This document shows, piece after piece, positions 47,970-60,079 of a stretch of DNA of 64,000 nucleotides. The number at the start of each line of letters is the position of its first letter. The first letter of the stretch is position 1. The stretch lies in the NCBI GenBank assembly GCA_008360955.1, contig LUCM01006756.1:22624-86623 (forward strand). The letters are read 5' to 3'. The notes under the pieces are model-generated. The model was given only the letters and a program-made list of their open reading frames with translations, made no database searches and was not told the origin of the DNA. Source of the DNA: Fasciolopsis buskii. Its lineage: Eukaryota > Platyhelminthes > Trematoda > Plagiorchiida > Fasciolidae. The position numbers and the translations under genes were made by a program.

Positions 47970-48140
47970 CCGGCGGTGGCCAAACGGATAAGGTCGTGGC
48001 AATTAGACGTGAGGGTCGCGGGTTCGAGCCCTCCCACCGCTGGTCAACTTCCCCACTTGGCAGCCCTCGGCTGGCCGCGGTCGCCTTCCTGAAAAATGAC
48101 GTACATCGTTATTCCATTAACAAAAAGGAAGTAAAGTATA
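47970..48140 (+). mobile_element. tRNA-derived SINE family 1, best-preserved copy
   Basis: A box TGGCCAAACGGATAAGG (47977-47993) and B box GGTTCGAGCCC (48021-48031) at normal tRNA spacing; CCGGCGGTGG at the 5' end pairs imperfectly with the CCCACCGCTGG after the B box. The body is CAACTTCCCCACTTGGCAGCCCTCGGCTGGC and the tail ends AAAAAGGAAGTAAAG. An expressed copy would be transcribed by RNA polymerase III and mobilised by a LINE. Confidence 0.88.
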
Positions 48141-48149
48141 AAAGATCTG

Positions 48150-48600
48150 TTACATAGCTTCCCCCAGCCAGTTCGATGCCTACATCCTGAAGTCTTCATA
48201 AAGCATCCTCCATTACCTTGTCCTTGACAAAGTTAAACAAGAGTGGAGATGGGGCACCCTTGTCGAACACCGCTAGTTGATTCAAATGGCTTGATAGTTC
48301 ACCGTGCGTCCTCACACGGCCATATGGATGCAAGTACAATGATCACAGGAATTTCATGAACTTTTCTGGCATACCATTCCGACAAAGGGCACTGAATAGC
48401 GTTGTCCAGTTCAATGAGTTGAAAAATACTGCGATTACCGAGCAGCGGTGTTTCGAGGAAAATCCTAAAAGTCAAAATCTGGTCGATGCAGCATCAACCT
48501 GGACGAAATCCGGCCAGTTGTTCATGGATGTTGTTCCCGCGAACCAATGTCAAACGACAGCATTATCGAGGCCAAAACCGCAGTAACTGCTGGAATCACC
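48150..48600 (-). mobile_element. LINE RT fragment, minus strand
   Basis: The minus strand encodes RT palm text: LFSALCRNGMPEKFMKF, SLYLHPYGRVRTHGELSSHL (about 48370-48280), then a PSPLLFNFVKDKVMEDAL end (about 48250-48200) and DVGIEL. This is the region between RT motifs A and B of an RTE-like LINE. The catalytic YADD side is cut off where the SINE at 47970-48140 begins. Confidence 0.72.
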
Positions 48601-49304
48601 TGCTACCAATACAATGTCACAAAACTCGTCTTTTTGCGCGTTGGTGCTAAAATCCGTTTGATCATATACCAAGAACACAAACAAGTTGCGTTTGTCACCG
48701 TTATCGTTTCGTATACTGACTGGTCTCTGCATAAACGACTAGTAACCGGAACGCAGTCTAAAAGAATCGCTTAGGTCCTGTTACTGAAGCCTTCCTACAC
48801 CGAGTTAACCGGCAGCTTCAGCTGCTTCGTTTTATGGGGTTCGCAGAAAATACCATTATGAGACATTAGGTGCCTTTAATTGTAGTTCTTTTTTCACTGA
48901 CGTAGAGAAACATCAATAAACAGTGAGTCTATCATCAGCCCTAAACAATCTTGCTGACTAGCCTATATGACAGTACGCATATTGAAGGAGCCGAGGTTCA
49001 AAGACTGACGTTTGAAAAAATAAGCTTGAGAATACTGAAAACCACTTCCTACACTATTGGACAATGAACCGTTGCAAGTATCGGCCACGTTACCAGTGGG
49101 GACATAATGGGTAGGCACAGAGAGCAAAAGCAGACGGTTTTAGAGAGTCGACAGGTAGAATAAAAGGGGGGACCCTGAACAGTAGCATACTTATCACTAC
49201 CCGCCGTCCGATGCGGTAGGTAGTGCAATCCTGATTATCCTGCATGACGGCCGATGCAGTACGGAATTATTTGTAGACGTGTAACTCGTGAGGAATGGTG
49301 GGGA
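48601..49304. other. Nothing recognised
   Basis: No supported gene or repeat; frames under 80 codons. Confidence 0.4.
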
Positions 49305-49715
49305 GGGTACTGCTAGGAAGTTCACGCGCTGCACAGGGGAACGATTAGGCTTCGCAACTAAAGACTTTAATCCTAACAGGAAACCGTCCACAGAGCAGAG
49401 GAGGATGCCTAAGCAGAAGCCCATCCTGCTTGGATCACTTATTTTTCCATGCAATTCTTCGACTGAGCTCCCAGCTGAAATCAACCACAACCTGGAGGGC
49501 CCGGAGTCTACTTTGTTAGACCTCTAGCTACTGACCTTCCAAGTGATATTGGACCTTCCGCTTGAGATAAGCCATCTTGTATAGCTCGCTGAGTTATGGA
49601 GGCACGCAAGCCACCATATCACGTTAAGATGCAGTCCCGTTGTGACGGCCTGACCATAGTTTACAAATAACACGAAGACAAGTTTTCCAAACAACGAAGA
49701 CTGTATAGCAGTGCC
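49305..49715 (+). repeat. Unclassified dispersed repeat, copy 2
   Basis: This is the counterpart of 26395-26815, same orientation, clearly related but well diverged. Its 97-codon minus-strand frame is not conserved in the other copy, so the repeat is probably non-coding. Confidence 0.6.
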
Positions 49716-50012
49716 GACCTCATCGATAACAATATTTAACTCAAATGTCACACATTCTTCCAGTCACTGAATTTCAACCGAGCATTCTGCATAAGTAGAG
49801 GTACCGTTCGATAAACAGCGACCACACGATACAACTATCCAAGTAACTTAATCTACACACCTCAGGAAGCTGTTCCTCTGTATAAGAAAGGTTCGGCTTT
49901 GAACCAATTTAGTCCTGCAGCATTCTAAGATTTAGGGTGCAAAACGCATCCCAAACATACCTACACTACCATTCAGATAATCGAGAAAAAACTGCCATTT
50001 GATTGAATTTCA
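49716..50012 (-). mobile_element. Probable LINE RT thumb fragment
   Basis: On the minus strand just beyond copy B the text continues with FGMRFAP near 49945-49930 and a KLVQSRTFLIQ-like stretch, matching the MRFAPSKCK..LQDW region that follows YADD in the local LINEs. Only a short, broken stretch is readable. Confidence 0.5.
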
Positions 50013-51175
50013 CTGAAGCAAGAACTCGGATGCGGCTGTTAGCATACGGAGATTGGATAGGTGAAATATTTTTTGGCACACCCATCAACGGGGGTAACGT
50101 CGAAGGACTTTACAATCGACGGAGTCGAACGTCGCTTTCAGATCAGGCAAGACAAGTTAGGGGTCAATGAAGCACGTGCGTTTTGAGATTGGCCGCAAAG
50201 CAAAATCTTGGTCAATACAGCCCCGACCGGGACGGAAACTCACTTGGTTCTCAAGCATAAACCTTTTGCGAGTACGAAATAGTCGGGGAAGGATAAAGCC
50301 CGTCAGCAATTTAGATGCAACGCTTACCGGACTAATTCATTCGTGATTTTAAAAGAATGATCTATCACCTTTCTTTTAAGTCCGCACGCTTACCGATTCA
50401 CGCCAGCCCTTAAGGTTTTCTCCCCTATCCACACTGGTTCCAGAAGTTTTTATTAACTCCGATGTTAGCACTGAGCCACCGTCCCTGAAGGATGGAGACA
50501 AACCACCATGTCCAACAGTCATTCTTTTAAAAGAAACCTGCCTCCCCGATAAACCCACTTCGCACAGAGAACTGGCGTCCACCTGTGTTGGTTTCCTTGC
50601 AGGCATAAGTGGAAGATTGTGGCCGTAGGCCAACAAAACCGCTTCCGAAAGTGCTTTCCTCAACGCTCCTGCGGGTGAGTCAGCGAGCCCTCGGATCCTT
50701 TAATTACCTCGCTCACGATCGGCTCCCGCGGACCAGCACTCCTAATGAGTTGTTGCAAGGGGCAATTATTCCTGATAGTCAAATGCTTTTCCGTTTCTTT
50801 ACGATTTTCTATCCATGGTGATTTCTCAGGATCTTGGTTAGTTGACTTAACGAAATTTTACGCGTCATGTGGGAAGACAAACAAGTGAACATCTAACAGT
50901 GCAACTGAAGTCGAGGGTATCCACCGTTTTTGTGGTTTATGTTGTAACGAGCCCCGCGCGGCGGTTGCCGTCGAGTGCAGGGCTTCTTTGAACTGCTCCC
51001 GGTGTTCGTTTGCATCCTGGAAATTTTGTTGAGACGACGGTCGAATCGAGAGCTGGTCGGAAATGAAGTCAGCGATTGCCATCTAGAACCAGTTGTGCAT
51101 GAAGCGTGGTTTTCGCGCTGGTGACCTCATACTAAGCACTAATAAAAGAGAGCTTGGATTGAAACATCACCCGAG
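50013..51175 (-). mobile_element. RTE-like LINE fragment (RT), copy B
   Basis: Same motifs as copy A at +5885: SFRPGRGCIDQ near 50240-50205 and LKATFDSVDCKV near 50141-50106. One residue differs (SSLCEVG instead of SSLSEVG). It is broken by the same stops. Confidence 0.78.
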
Positions 51176-52245
51176 CGGCCGAGTGCGGGGCAAAAAGACA
51201 AACAATCTTTGATTGGTCTATACAGCTGACAGCAATGTGATCAATCCAAGTCCAACATTGTGAGGCCTAAGGAGGGAGCTAAGAGAGCCGATTTCGCTTT
51301 TATGATAAAAATTGGTTCGCCAAAAACAGTGCGGTAGGAACAAACGTTGTCGGTGAGATCGACGGGGACAAAAATGGGTCTCCGATATGTTGTTCCGTTT
51401 CTTCTAAGTAGCTCAGTTGGGTGTTAAATCCACCATTCGCTCCCTCTTATACACAGACACTAGCGCTACACCTCAAAAGATCCTTTCGTCATTGTTATAA
51501 ATCTGCGTTTGGCGATTCAATATCGATTTGATTACTGACTTTCGGAAGAGTACAAAAGAAAAAGAATGTGCGTCAACCCAAATATGATTCCATAATCGGA
51601 AAAGCCACGTTATTGAGTGCAACCTGCTTTACATATGTTTCCTGCGCGGAAGAGGAGATAAGGTATCTACATCCCAATGGCTCACGGAGGAAGTGGACGA
51701 ATGTAATCAGTCATTGATTAGCGAAGAAATCATACGTGAGCGTCAGAATATACCGAAATAGACAACAGAAGCATTGTCGTAGGTTCACACATCAAGCACT
51801 AAAAATAACGGTGACTTAGTACGCACTGCATCTCATATCATAAAAATCATGCTCTATTCGTTAAAAACAGCATGAGAGTTTCCTAAAACAACGGTGGAAA
51901 ACTCGCTCCCGCCATCTGAAAAGCAACAAAGTGTAGGTATTCAGCTGATATACTTTACACCAGTTTTGTAATACTCGTCTCGTCAATATCGCAGCCCATA
52001 TTCTTGATACAGTTTCATTACGGCACTTCTCACCTTAACTTAAGGAGAAGGAACGTGGTGAATAGCTGATGATAGTCCTGAATTGTTTATTAATGATCAA
52101 CTGATACTTCTGATAACTATCCCTCCGTTTGGTACAACTGATGGTTGGTTACTGAGAGGAGTAAAGCTCTGTCGACAGGCTAGTCGTCCTCACTTCGATG
52201 ATCCGTCTGACTAAAGCCAAACTAAACATTACTTCGAGATGTCAG
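50013..52245. repeat. Direct duplication, copy B (2233 bp)
   Basis: Nearly identical to 44128-46360. Divergence begins immediately outside both ends. Copy B, not copy A, is followed on the LINE 3' side by more LINE sequence (to about 49860), so copy B is more likely the original location of the LINE part. Confidence 0.97.
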
Positions 52246-54129
52246 ATGTTCGACTGCCAAGTTCATCGGTCATTTTATCGGCAACCAGATATTCAGTCAT
52301 TCGACCCGTCTAACAGAACTGAACCATTGAGACGCATGCCGAAGCATACCACTCTACGTTTTAGGATTGCGACCGTCCTCTCCTCTCCAGTAAAGTGACC
52401 CCAGGAGGCCTTGAAGCATACCTCTTCCACTGCACTTAGGCATTAGACAATCGTTGGTACGGTGGGTTACTACTCGGTGATAATTCGTGTCTGTCAACAA
52501 CGAGCCTGTGATTGACCTCCGCAAATGCACGATAGGAATCAACACACGGTCAACCCCGAAGTCTAAGTCGCTTTTTTCCCATTCAGAGGTATCCCTGGGA
52601 AATTAGTAACAAAGAGGAATCACAGATGAGTTTTTTGATATCCCCGTTCTGAAAGGTAAGATCAAAAAAGAGAATTGTATGCGCATTTATTTACTAATTT
52701 GAACCTATTCTGTACGGAGCGACGGAACCCGTGGTAGTGAGACAGCTCTATTCATCGTCTACGACCTCGACACCCTGAAAAGAAAAAGACGGTCAGCTTA
52801 CAACTGGTAAGGTTTGGACTTACTCGGAGGATATGGTGACGACCAACCAAATCCCGGTCACGTAAATGAAGTGGGAAGTCATCGCGATAAGCAAAATAAT
52901 CAGTCGCGCTCCACTACATGGGGAGATCAAGCAAGGCTTAAAGTCAAGCTACCCGACCGAAAAGCCCATAGGCAATTCCTTTGGTTATCGGCTCGTAAAC
53001 GGCAAGACAAGCCAGCATAATACCAGCAGCAGGTAAAATTTCATACCACATGGCTAAAACATACAGTGAATTCACTTTGCTGGTGCGACGAACTGGCAAT
53101 TACAGAGTAAAACGTCAATGAGCAGGACTTATAGTAAGTAGGAATATTCACCATGTAGATCACTTACATGGAAAAAGGAACTTCCGCGGTAGCATTTGCA
53201 GACACTGATGGTAGGTTATTGATTAATGAAAAACGAAACAGAAAAGTTACAAAGCAACTCCATTCTAAGTTCATCGGTGTCCTAAAGCTACTCAAAGGAC
53301 TTAATTACCCTGCAAACGTACACCCTTACGCTGCATGGTCGCCTCATTCGGGTGCCAGAGGAACAGAGATGAACAGAATCATAACAAAAAGAACGACTGC
53401 GGTCTCCTGCGTTCAGGTTGCGGAGGTAGAGAACAGGTTTTGACCTCCCACGACAAAGAAATTATCACATAAATGTTTGTCTAATAAACAGTAATTTCGG
53501 CTAGATAATGTGTTAACAACATACAGTAGCGAAGTATACTTCGCCACCGCTTCGTCAGATCACCCAGGCCGCATGTGAGCACGGCTGGTGACGCTCACTA
53601 GCACAGGAGACATCTCCAGTGATTTAGTGAGTGGCTCCTAGTAATTTGCAGTTCGTATTGCATACACCACTCACGAATGTGTGCGTGTACGTTTATGTGG
53701 TTTTCTCACGGAAGGACCGGGCCCCGCAGCAGACACAGACCAGTACCCAAGGGCGGGTTGGCCGGCGACCTTGACCACGAGATCTCAAGCCGAACGGAAC
53801 GGTCAGCACTGGCGACGACCCGGGCGACAGCAATTTGCGGTTTACAATCAAAGTGTACTTTAAGATACAGAAGATAAGTCCTAATAAATGTTCAGTAATT
53901 CAAGACATCCAGAGTCGATGTGACATCCGACCATCCGTCAGATGTTCACGCATACTGCAGCAGCAAGGTTGACTGCTTTAAATCACCATGACCGACATTC
54001 AGCTGTAAACAGGAAGACTGGTGTCGTTCTTCCCTATTTACGTGGTGCAACAGAAAAAATGAATATGCGGAGTGAACAAAGATTGGATCTGCATCAACGA
54101 GGAAAGAAAAGAACGTCTTAGTGTCTTGT
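52246..54129. other. Nothing recognised
   Basis: There are several frames of 60-90 codons, none with a recognised family or splice context. Confidence 0.4.
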
Positions 54130-54370
54130 AGAACGGATGGTCCTAACGCGAATCTCGAAGTACGTTTTGTTTGCCCTTAACCTTTGTGACCACTTGTGCC
54201 TCACTCTTACTCGGCTCCGTAAGACTGCAATACTGACAACCCTGATACTTGACCGGCACAACGAAGGGACAGTCGGAAGCGGTAGTAGGTCGAGAATATT
54301 TCCACGGGAGCGTGCAAGCGGTGCGTGCGTGAGCAACGCATAAATAGCGATCGCGCTTCGCGGTCAACGT
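54130..54370 (+). repeat. Diverged tandem-like repeat, unit 1
   Basis: This unit aligns with 54556-54800 at a spacing of about 430 bases. Shared blocks: ATCTCG..TACGTTTTG/CTTGCCCT, TTGTGACCACTT.TGC.TCAC, CGG.TCCGTA.GA, GAAG.G.CAGTCGGAAGCG, and AACGCA near the end. Confidence 0.7.
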
Positions 54371-54555
54371 ACGGTCAAACAAGCTATTCGGAGGGGAAAA
54401 ATCCGTGTTCCGATGCAGGTTCACAAACGATTCTAGTCTAATTGTACAAGCTCATTTATTCATTCACTGTGGTTCGATAGAACGTGATAACACCATCTCC
54501 AGTGTTCGCGGTTTTCTGCCGTGCACTTCGGCTTCTCCAGCCAACCGGTTGATAT

Positions 54556-54800
54556 GTCTGTAAGACCGTGTCTCATTGCGGATCTCGTATTACGTTTGCT
54601 TGCCCTGAACCGTTGTGACCACTTCTGCGTCACACTCGGTTCCGTACGAGTGCAATACTTAGAACCTACACACTTCGCCGTTGCAAAAAGAGAGTCGGAA
54701 GCGTTAGAAGGTTGCGTATATTTCAATAGGCTCATGTGAGCAGAGCGTGACTGAACAACGCACAGAGGGCAACCGCGCTAGTTGGCCAATGGGCGACTTA
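54556..54800 (+). repeat. Diverged tandem-like repeat, unit 2
   Basis: Second unit, aligned with 54130-54370 over its whole length with substitutions and small gaps. No protein family is evident in either unit. Confidence 0.7.
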
Positions 54801-54949
54801 GCAAGCGACCCAGGGAAATGAACACATTCCGCCTCATGTATCTTAGACACTGACCACGGGGGCAAGACAACTACTATGCCCAAAATCTTCTTCGGTATTT
54901 CTCCAGGCTAACGACGTTCAGCGTGAAAACACCTGTGAGAGATGGAAAA

Positions 54950-55200
54950 CAGGCGAGCTCCGTCGGATCACTGGAGATCCTAGCCATTGGTGCGTATTGT
55001 TCAAGGAACGCACATTCAAGTCCCCGGCACACCACACATTCTCATCCATCCCCTCGGTGGATTTTCACGTGCACATTTCTGAAGATTCTTCAGCTGAGTA
55101 TTCTAGCCTAGCTGGTGTTTGTGTAGCTCCCAATGAGTGGAACGAGGCTGCATTCCCCGAATGGTTTCCAGTTGAGAACGGGTCATATGCACTGTGACCT
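54950..55200 (+). mobile_element. RTE-like LINE endonuclease fragment
   Basis: ILAIGAYCSRNAHSSPRHTT (from about 54977) corresponds to the LAIDVCCVQET start of the endonuclease. SLAGVCVAPNEWNEAAFPEW and FPVENGSYAL (about 55106-55195) correspond to GLAGVGI.LS...E.AL.DWIPVDSRLCAV. Catalytic residues are partly replaced, so it is a relic. Confidence 0.68.
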
Positions 55201-58200
55201 AGATTTTCGTGCAATGAAGCAACTATCGGGTTTCTTTGTACACTCCATTAGATTGTACCCTTGAGGACTTCTGGTGACAGTGGTGCTTCCCGAACATTCG
55301 GGGGGCGAAGTCCAATTCCCGGTTCCCTGAACCGGGTTAATTTATCTTTGGTATTTTTTAGGGTGGACGGTTAGACCGTGATTACGAACGGACTATGGGT
55401 GGTGCAAACTGAAACCACTATATGCCCACTGGTGTTTGTGCTGAAGAGTTTTACTGAGCACCCAGAATTTCCAGCCCCGCCGAATGGCATATGAATCGAG
55501 TGATCAGTCACCGGTCCCCAGTTTATTGTGTGGTCAGAAGATAGCACTGTTGTCTTGTGGTTTAGGCCGTTTGATCAAGGTTCTGGGGTGGGGCCCTTTA
55601 GGCTAACCTGCTAATTCGGTGAAAGCAATCGGTTATTATCCAGCCCACAGGAAACACGAATCAGTGGGATGGTCCGTGACACGGGAAAGAGGACAGAAGG
55701 GCTCATGGGTTGTAAATTCTGGGAATTGTTTCCTTCTCTGACCACAATGCCGCCCGATTTTCGTTCTTCCCGAAGGTTTTAATTGCTGAGAGTCTGCACA
55801 GATTTGTGGAAGATGATAATAGTATCTAGCTATCCAAAAGGAGATTCATTTGTGGCTGATGCCGGCACAGTTCATAGAGCCATCCGGTTACCATTCGATG
55901 ATATTCCGGCGGATGCTGAACTTGTTGGATTTCGCCGAAGATTTACTGAATATTTTCCGAACTAACACCAGAGCGGGACCAGATCTGGTTGCTACTTGGG
56001 CGCCCATAGACCGAGTGTTTCGCTGTTTTTGCTGTTCTGCGAGGCATGCATTGATCGAGGATCCCTCAAGGCTTCAATTTAATGACACCGCAAAACGTTC
56101 TAACCCTAGGATTAGCGGACTGACTGCTGTAGGCATGGTTAGATTACCATCTCTTCAAGCGTCGGATAGAGACAATGAGCGACGTGGCTCACTGCGGCAG
56201 TCGCCGGGGTTCTTGGATTCGAAGTCTTTCCTACTTCGTACACCTGCCCAGCTTTCTATTTTGGAGTTGGTTTTTCAATACTTATTGTTCTCTTTTTCCC
56301 CTGGTTATATGTAAATGCATATATGCAAACCTTTAATAGCCCGAGTGCTAGCGTACATCGACGCAATTTTGCATAGTAATAGGCATGTTTATGGATTTGC
56401 TTACACATGTGGATGTACAATCATTCGTGATAACCTTATAAGCACCCATGAGATTTTCATGCAAATACAGAAGCAGCAGAAACAAAAGTGCCATTTTCAT
56501 GGTGACATCCGGTGAATTTTGCGGCTTTGGGAGACAAAAACGTCTGTTTCCATTGTGCTTGACAAAATGACGATAATTTTGTTCACTGGCGTCGGTCCTT
56601 CAAACTTTTCGTTTGGCTTTTATAGTTCAGGAAATCGCCCGCAACAGGCATTTAACGGCAAATGTAGCCTGTTTTGGGTATAACTAGTGATCGTGGGTGG
56701 GTGAAGATAATTCCATTACTTGAATGACCGCAAAACGCCTGAGTGCGCTTGGGTGGACAAGTCCTCAATCTCCATAATCGACTGACTGACAAGAAATTGA
56801 GGCCCTGCAAAATATAACCTAAGTGAAACAAAGTGAAATTTTGGGGCATTCACAGGGGCAAATTCACAAAGCTCACCTTAAAATTTCGAGGAAGACTATG
56901 TTCATTTTGACAAATTTAACAACGCTTTTCTGTGTGTAGCTGTTGTCCTAATCACGCTGGACTTGAGGCATGAGAAGCCCGCTACTTGGGTTTACGCGAA
57001 ACGCCCCAAATAACCTGACCTCCTATATAAGCCACACCTAACAATCATTGCAGAGCTGTATGCCATCCATTCCCTCCCCGAGGTGCATGCAATAAAACGT
57101 CATCCATGCAGGTGGCAATCGATGAATAAGTTTGTCCCACTCTGTGAATAAGCGGCCATGGAGAAGCCACTGCATTTTCTGGAATGTCGTAGATTTTGCC
57201 GGCATGCAATTACTACAAATGTCTTCTTATTTTATTGATGGAGCGAGTGTGACCCGACAGCAAACAAAAACTATTACTTTTTGTAAACAATTGCCCGAAA
57301 GAGTTTCTCAGAAATGACTCATGAACCAGCCAACCTACCGTCGGTTCCTCGTGGACAAATCTGCTGCCTAGCTTACTGCGCTTATTTGCCGGAACGATAC
57401 AAATCAACTATCGGGCAAGGCCTCTTCTGGACCGGAGAATCGAGTAGCACAATGGCGCACAAATTGAATAATCATGGGCAAACTTGATCTTACAACGAGC
57501 ACCCCCACCTCTTTGCTCATTTACAGACGTGGTCTTTTGTCGTTCACATCGATTTGTTTTTTGGTTATCCATATGGCTCTTCTTCGGACAAACTATTCCC
57601 ACAGTCTTTGAAAAGTTTATTCAAACATATAGTTGGTAGTCTCTCTTGCAGAAAGTTACTTTCTGTTTGCCCAGGTCTCTTAACTGGCATTTAAATTTCG
57701 GGGAATCCGTTCCACAATTTTTCGTCCTACATTCCTCTTCTAACTAGCTAATTTCAATGTTCGAAAACTGACGCGGACATGACAATGTGTAGATGGGTCA
57801 ACCGGTACGCTGGAGCATCGCGCTTGTTTTATCTAGGGGGGCTACATTCAAGGCTCCGGTCGACTATGCCCTGTGTGATCCAGAGTTTAAATTAAAACAA
57901 ACAGCCACAGCTCCCGTGGACACAGATTTCTTGTCTTCTCAGTGCACGGTTCTACGGATTGCGATCCAAATGCAATCAAAAGCAGCTTCTATCAAAAGCA
58001 TGGCAGCCTCTAAGGTGCAACAAGTAGGGGTGACATTAGGAAAAAACTGGTTAATCTCCAACGAGGTGCTGTTTAATCTGCACTGCTGTCGTTCCGAATG
58101 GGGTTGCCTGTTCTCTGTCCAGGCCGCCAGTGGCTTCTAGCCAGCATGTTCCCTGCTCCAAAACCTCCGGGCGTCTGTCTTTGTGGAGCCAAAGATGGGC

Positions 58201-59159
58201 TCAATCCCTTTGCATTTTTATTGTTCATGAACGGTGAATCTCCATATAAAATCCTCGATGGCACTAAAGCGAGCCTCCCGAAACTTACAACGATTTTGAA
58301 CGAAGCCGTCCATGTGCTTTCCTAGGCACCCAAGATGAACGACGCAACACTCGTTAGACTGTGACAAATTCTTCGACTTCATTCGTTTACCAGTCCTTCA
58401 AACATACTGGCCAAAAGCCGAGAATGCCCCCCGACAAACACTGGTCGCTTAGCAAGAATGTTCAGGATTCTGCTGATTTGGTTACTTTTGACCTTGCCCG
58501 CGCGTTGTGAAAAATCGGATTTTTGCTGAGTCTCTCTGCCTTCGATGTACCCCAATGCATCGAAATTGGTAACGCATGGCTTGTAACGAGATGTGATCCC
58601 GATGCAAGATTGATGCAGAGTAAGAGGTTCGGTGGTCTGAACGAGCGTTACAGGTGAAAAGCGCTGCGCTTTGGGAAATTTCCGCCCCATTCACGCTAAC
58701 GGTTGGAAGGCATTCGATGTCAGCGAATCGTTTCTTGAAACCAAGTGCCCCCGTATCCACTATCATCAGCAACGTCCTGAATTGTTGGTGGAGTCTTTTT
58801 AGGTACAATGCAGCCAGCCTCCGGGATCAGCTATTTCCGGACACGTTTGGAGCTGGTTCTAAATGATCAAACTTCCGTGGCGGGGGGCATTGCTGAAGTC
58901 TATGCCTAAGGACTTCCTTGAACGCAGGGCTTCGGTAGTTTTTTCTAGCTGGAATCGCCCAGAAAACTTCGTGTTTTGCTCTGAGAAGTTTGGTATTATA
59001 AGGCAGGTCCCGTTCGTGAATGAGAATGGATTAAGTTTCTCATTTTTAAGTGTCTGGCTCAGGAAATTTACAATAAGTACGGGTATTAGATCAGTCCGGA
59101 GAGCATCCGAGCTGCTGGCCCTCGTCCCTGTTTACAGGAAATTGAACACCAGCTAAGAA
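55201..59159. other. No recognised gene
   Basis: The longest frames are 154 codons (55850-56314, plus) and 115 codons (57793-58140, plus). I recognise neither. The first overlaps a shorter frame in a second phase, and neither has neighbouring exons that I can link. A minus frame at 58482-58808 contains VDTGA but no other retropepsin features. Confidence 0.35.
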
Positions 59160-59770
59160 AGAGCATGCAAGGAGCAGGTTGATTTTCGCACCCGCAATGG
59201 ACTCATCAATCAAATCCCCGCTCTCTTGCAAATGGTAAAACTTAGCTTGACTTTCCAAAGGCCAAAAACCACCGCATTACTGGACATTTGATTGTTCTTT
59301 GATTTCAGTCATATGTCTGCACTATGGCAATGCGTGTTGAGAAGTGGAGCATCTGGGAATTACGTATCTGAGCTGTACCTTCGAGTTGGTAATTCTGGCC
59401 TAATTGTCACCGACAACCGTCGTTTTCAGCGAAGTATGGCACGGTCAGTCGGCACCCCCGGTTGTTTTGAACTATGTCACGGAAGATGTTTTGCGGAACA
59501 TTTTTCGGATCTGCTGCCCATTGGAATTGGATCACTCCCAGGGGACGGAGTTCTTGACTTGGAGTTTGCCAATAACGTCGCCCTGCCGGGCGCAAGTGCC
59601 CTAACTTTAGTGTACGTTTAGGAAAATAGCTTTGGTTTTTGTATCGGTTGGTGTTTTCCGTCTCCTCGATTGAGGCCCAAGAGATAAAGATTACCGTTAT
59701 CTAGATGCTGAGAGACAAAGGGCAAAATCGTGGTCGTTGGCGCAAAAGCTGCACGATGTATTTGCTGATC
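59160..59770 (+). mobile_element. LINE RT/C-terminal fragment with internal deletion
   Basis: Text starting near 59460 matches a FNFV.DD.L RT block; VLDLEFANNVALPG (59549-59590) is the place of the catalytic LEYADD, with the second Asp replaced by Asn. After a deletion the C-terminal LRDKGQNRGRWRKSC-type motif follows at about 59705-59755. Confidence 0.65.
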
Positions 59771-59939
59771 CCCTATCGCTCAGAGTCACTGAAAGTAACA
59801 CAAAAACCGCATAAGTTTTGTGATAGCGATGACGGAAAATGAAATTTCCTTACTTGCCACATTTGTTTTCTCACCATGGTACCTGTTCGTCGTATAACAC
59901 CATTTAAAAGTTTTGGTTTTGATACAATGCTTGGTTTAA

Positions 59940-59970
59940 AACGGTTGATATATAAATATATATAAATGTG
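59940..59970. repeat. Short AT-rich ATATA/AAATATA tract
   Basis: An interrupted (AT)n run of about 30 bases near the end of the LINE fragment. Confidence 0.7.
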
Positions 59971-60079
59971 CATATTCATACACTATGCGCATGTGTATAC
60001 TTATATTGGCTCAGTTCCATTTGGACATCCATGAACTTTGCATCATCGTGCTCATGTGGTGGTCGCCGTCTCAGGCCAT

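Noticed and set aside
47970..48060. Functional tRNA gene
   Set aside because: The internal promoter boxes are good, but the sequence continues into a body and tail shared with two other copies, which marks a SINE.
55850..56314. 154-codon plus-strand frame as a gene
   Set aside because: No recognisable domain, a competing frame overlaps it, and no linked exons were found. It stays unassigned.
58482..58808. VDTGA in a minus frame as a retropepsin
   Set aside because: The flanking residues do not follow retropepsin structure (no second conserved ILG/GRD-like motif), and no gag or RT text is adjacent.
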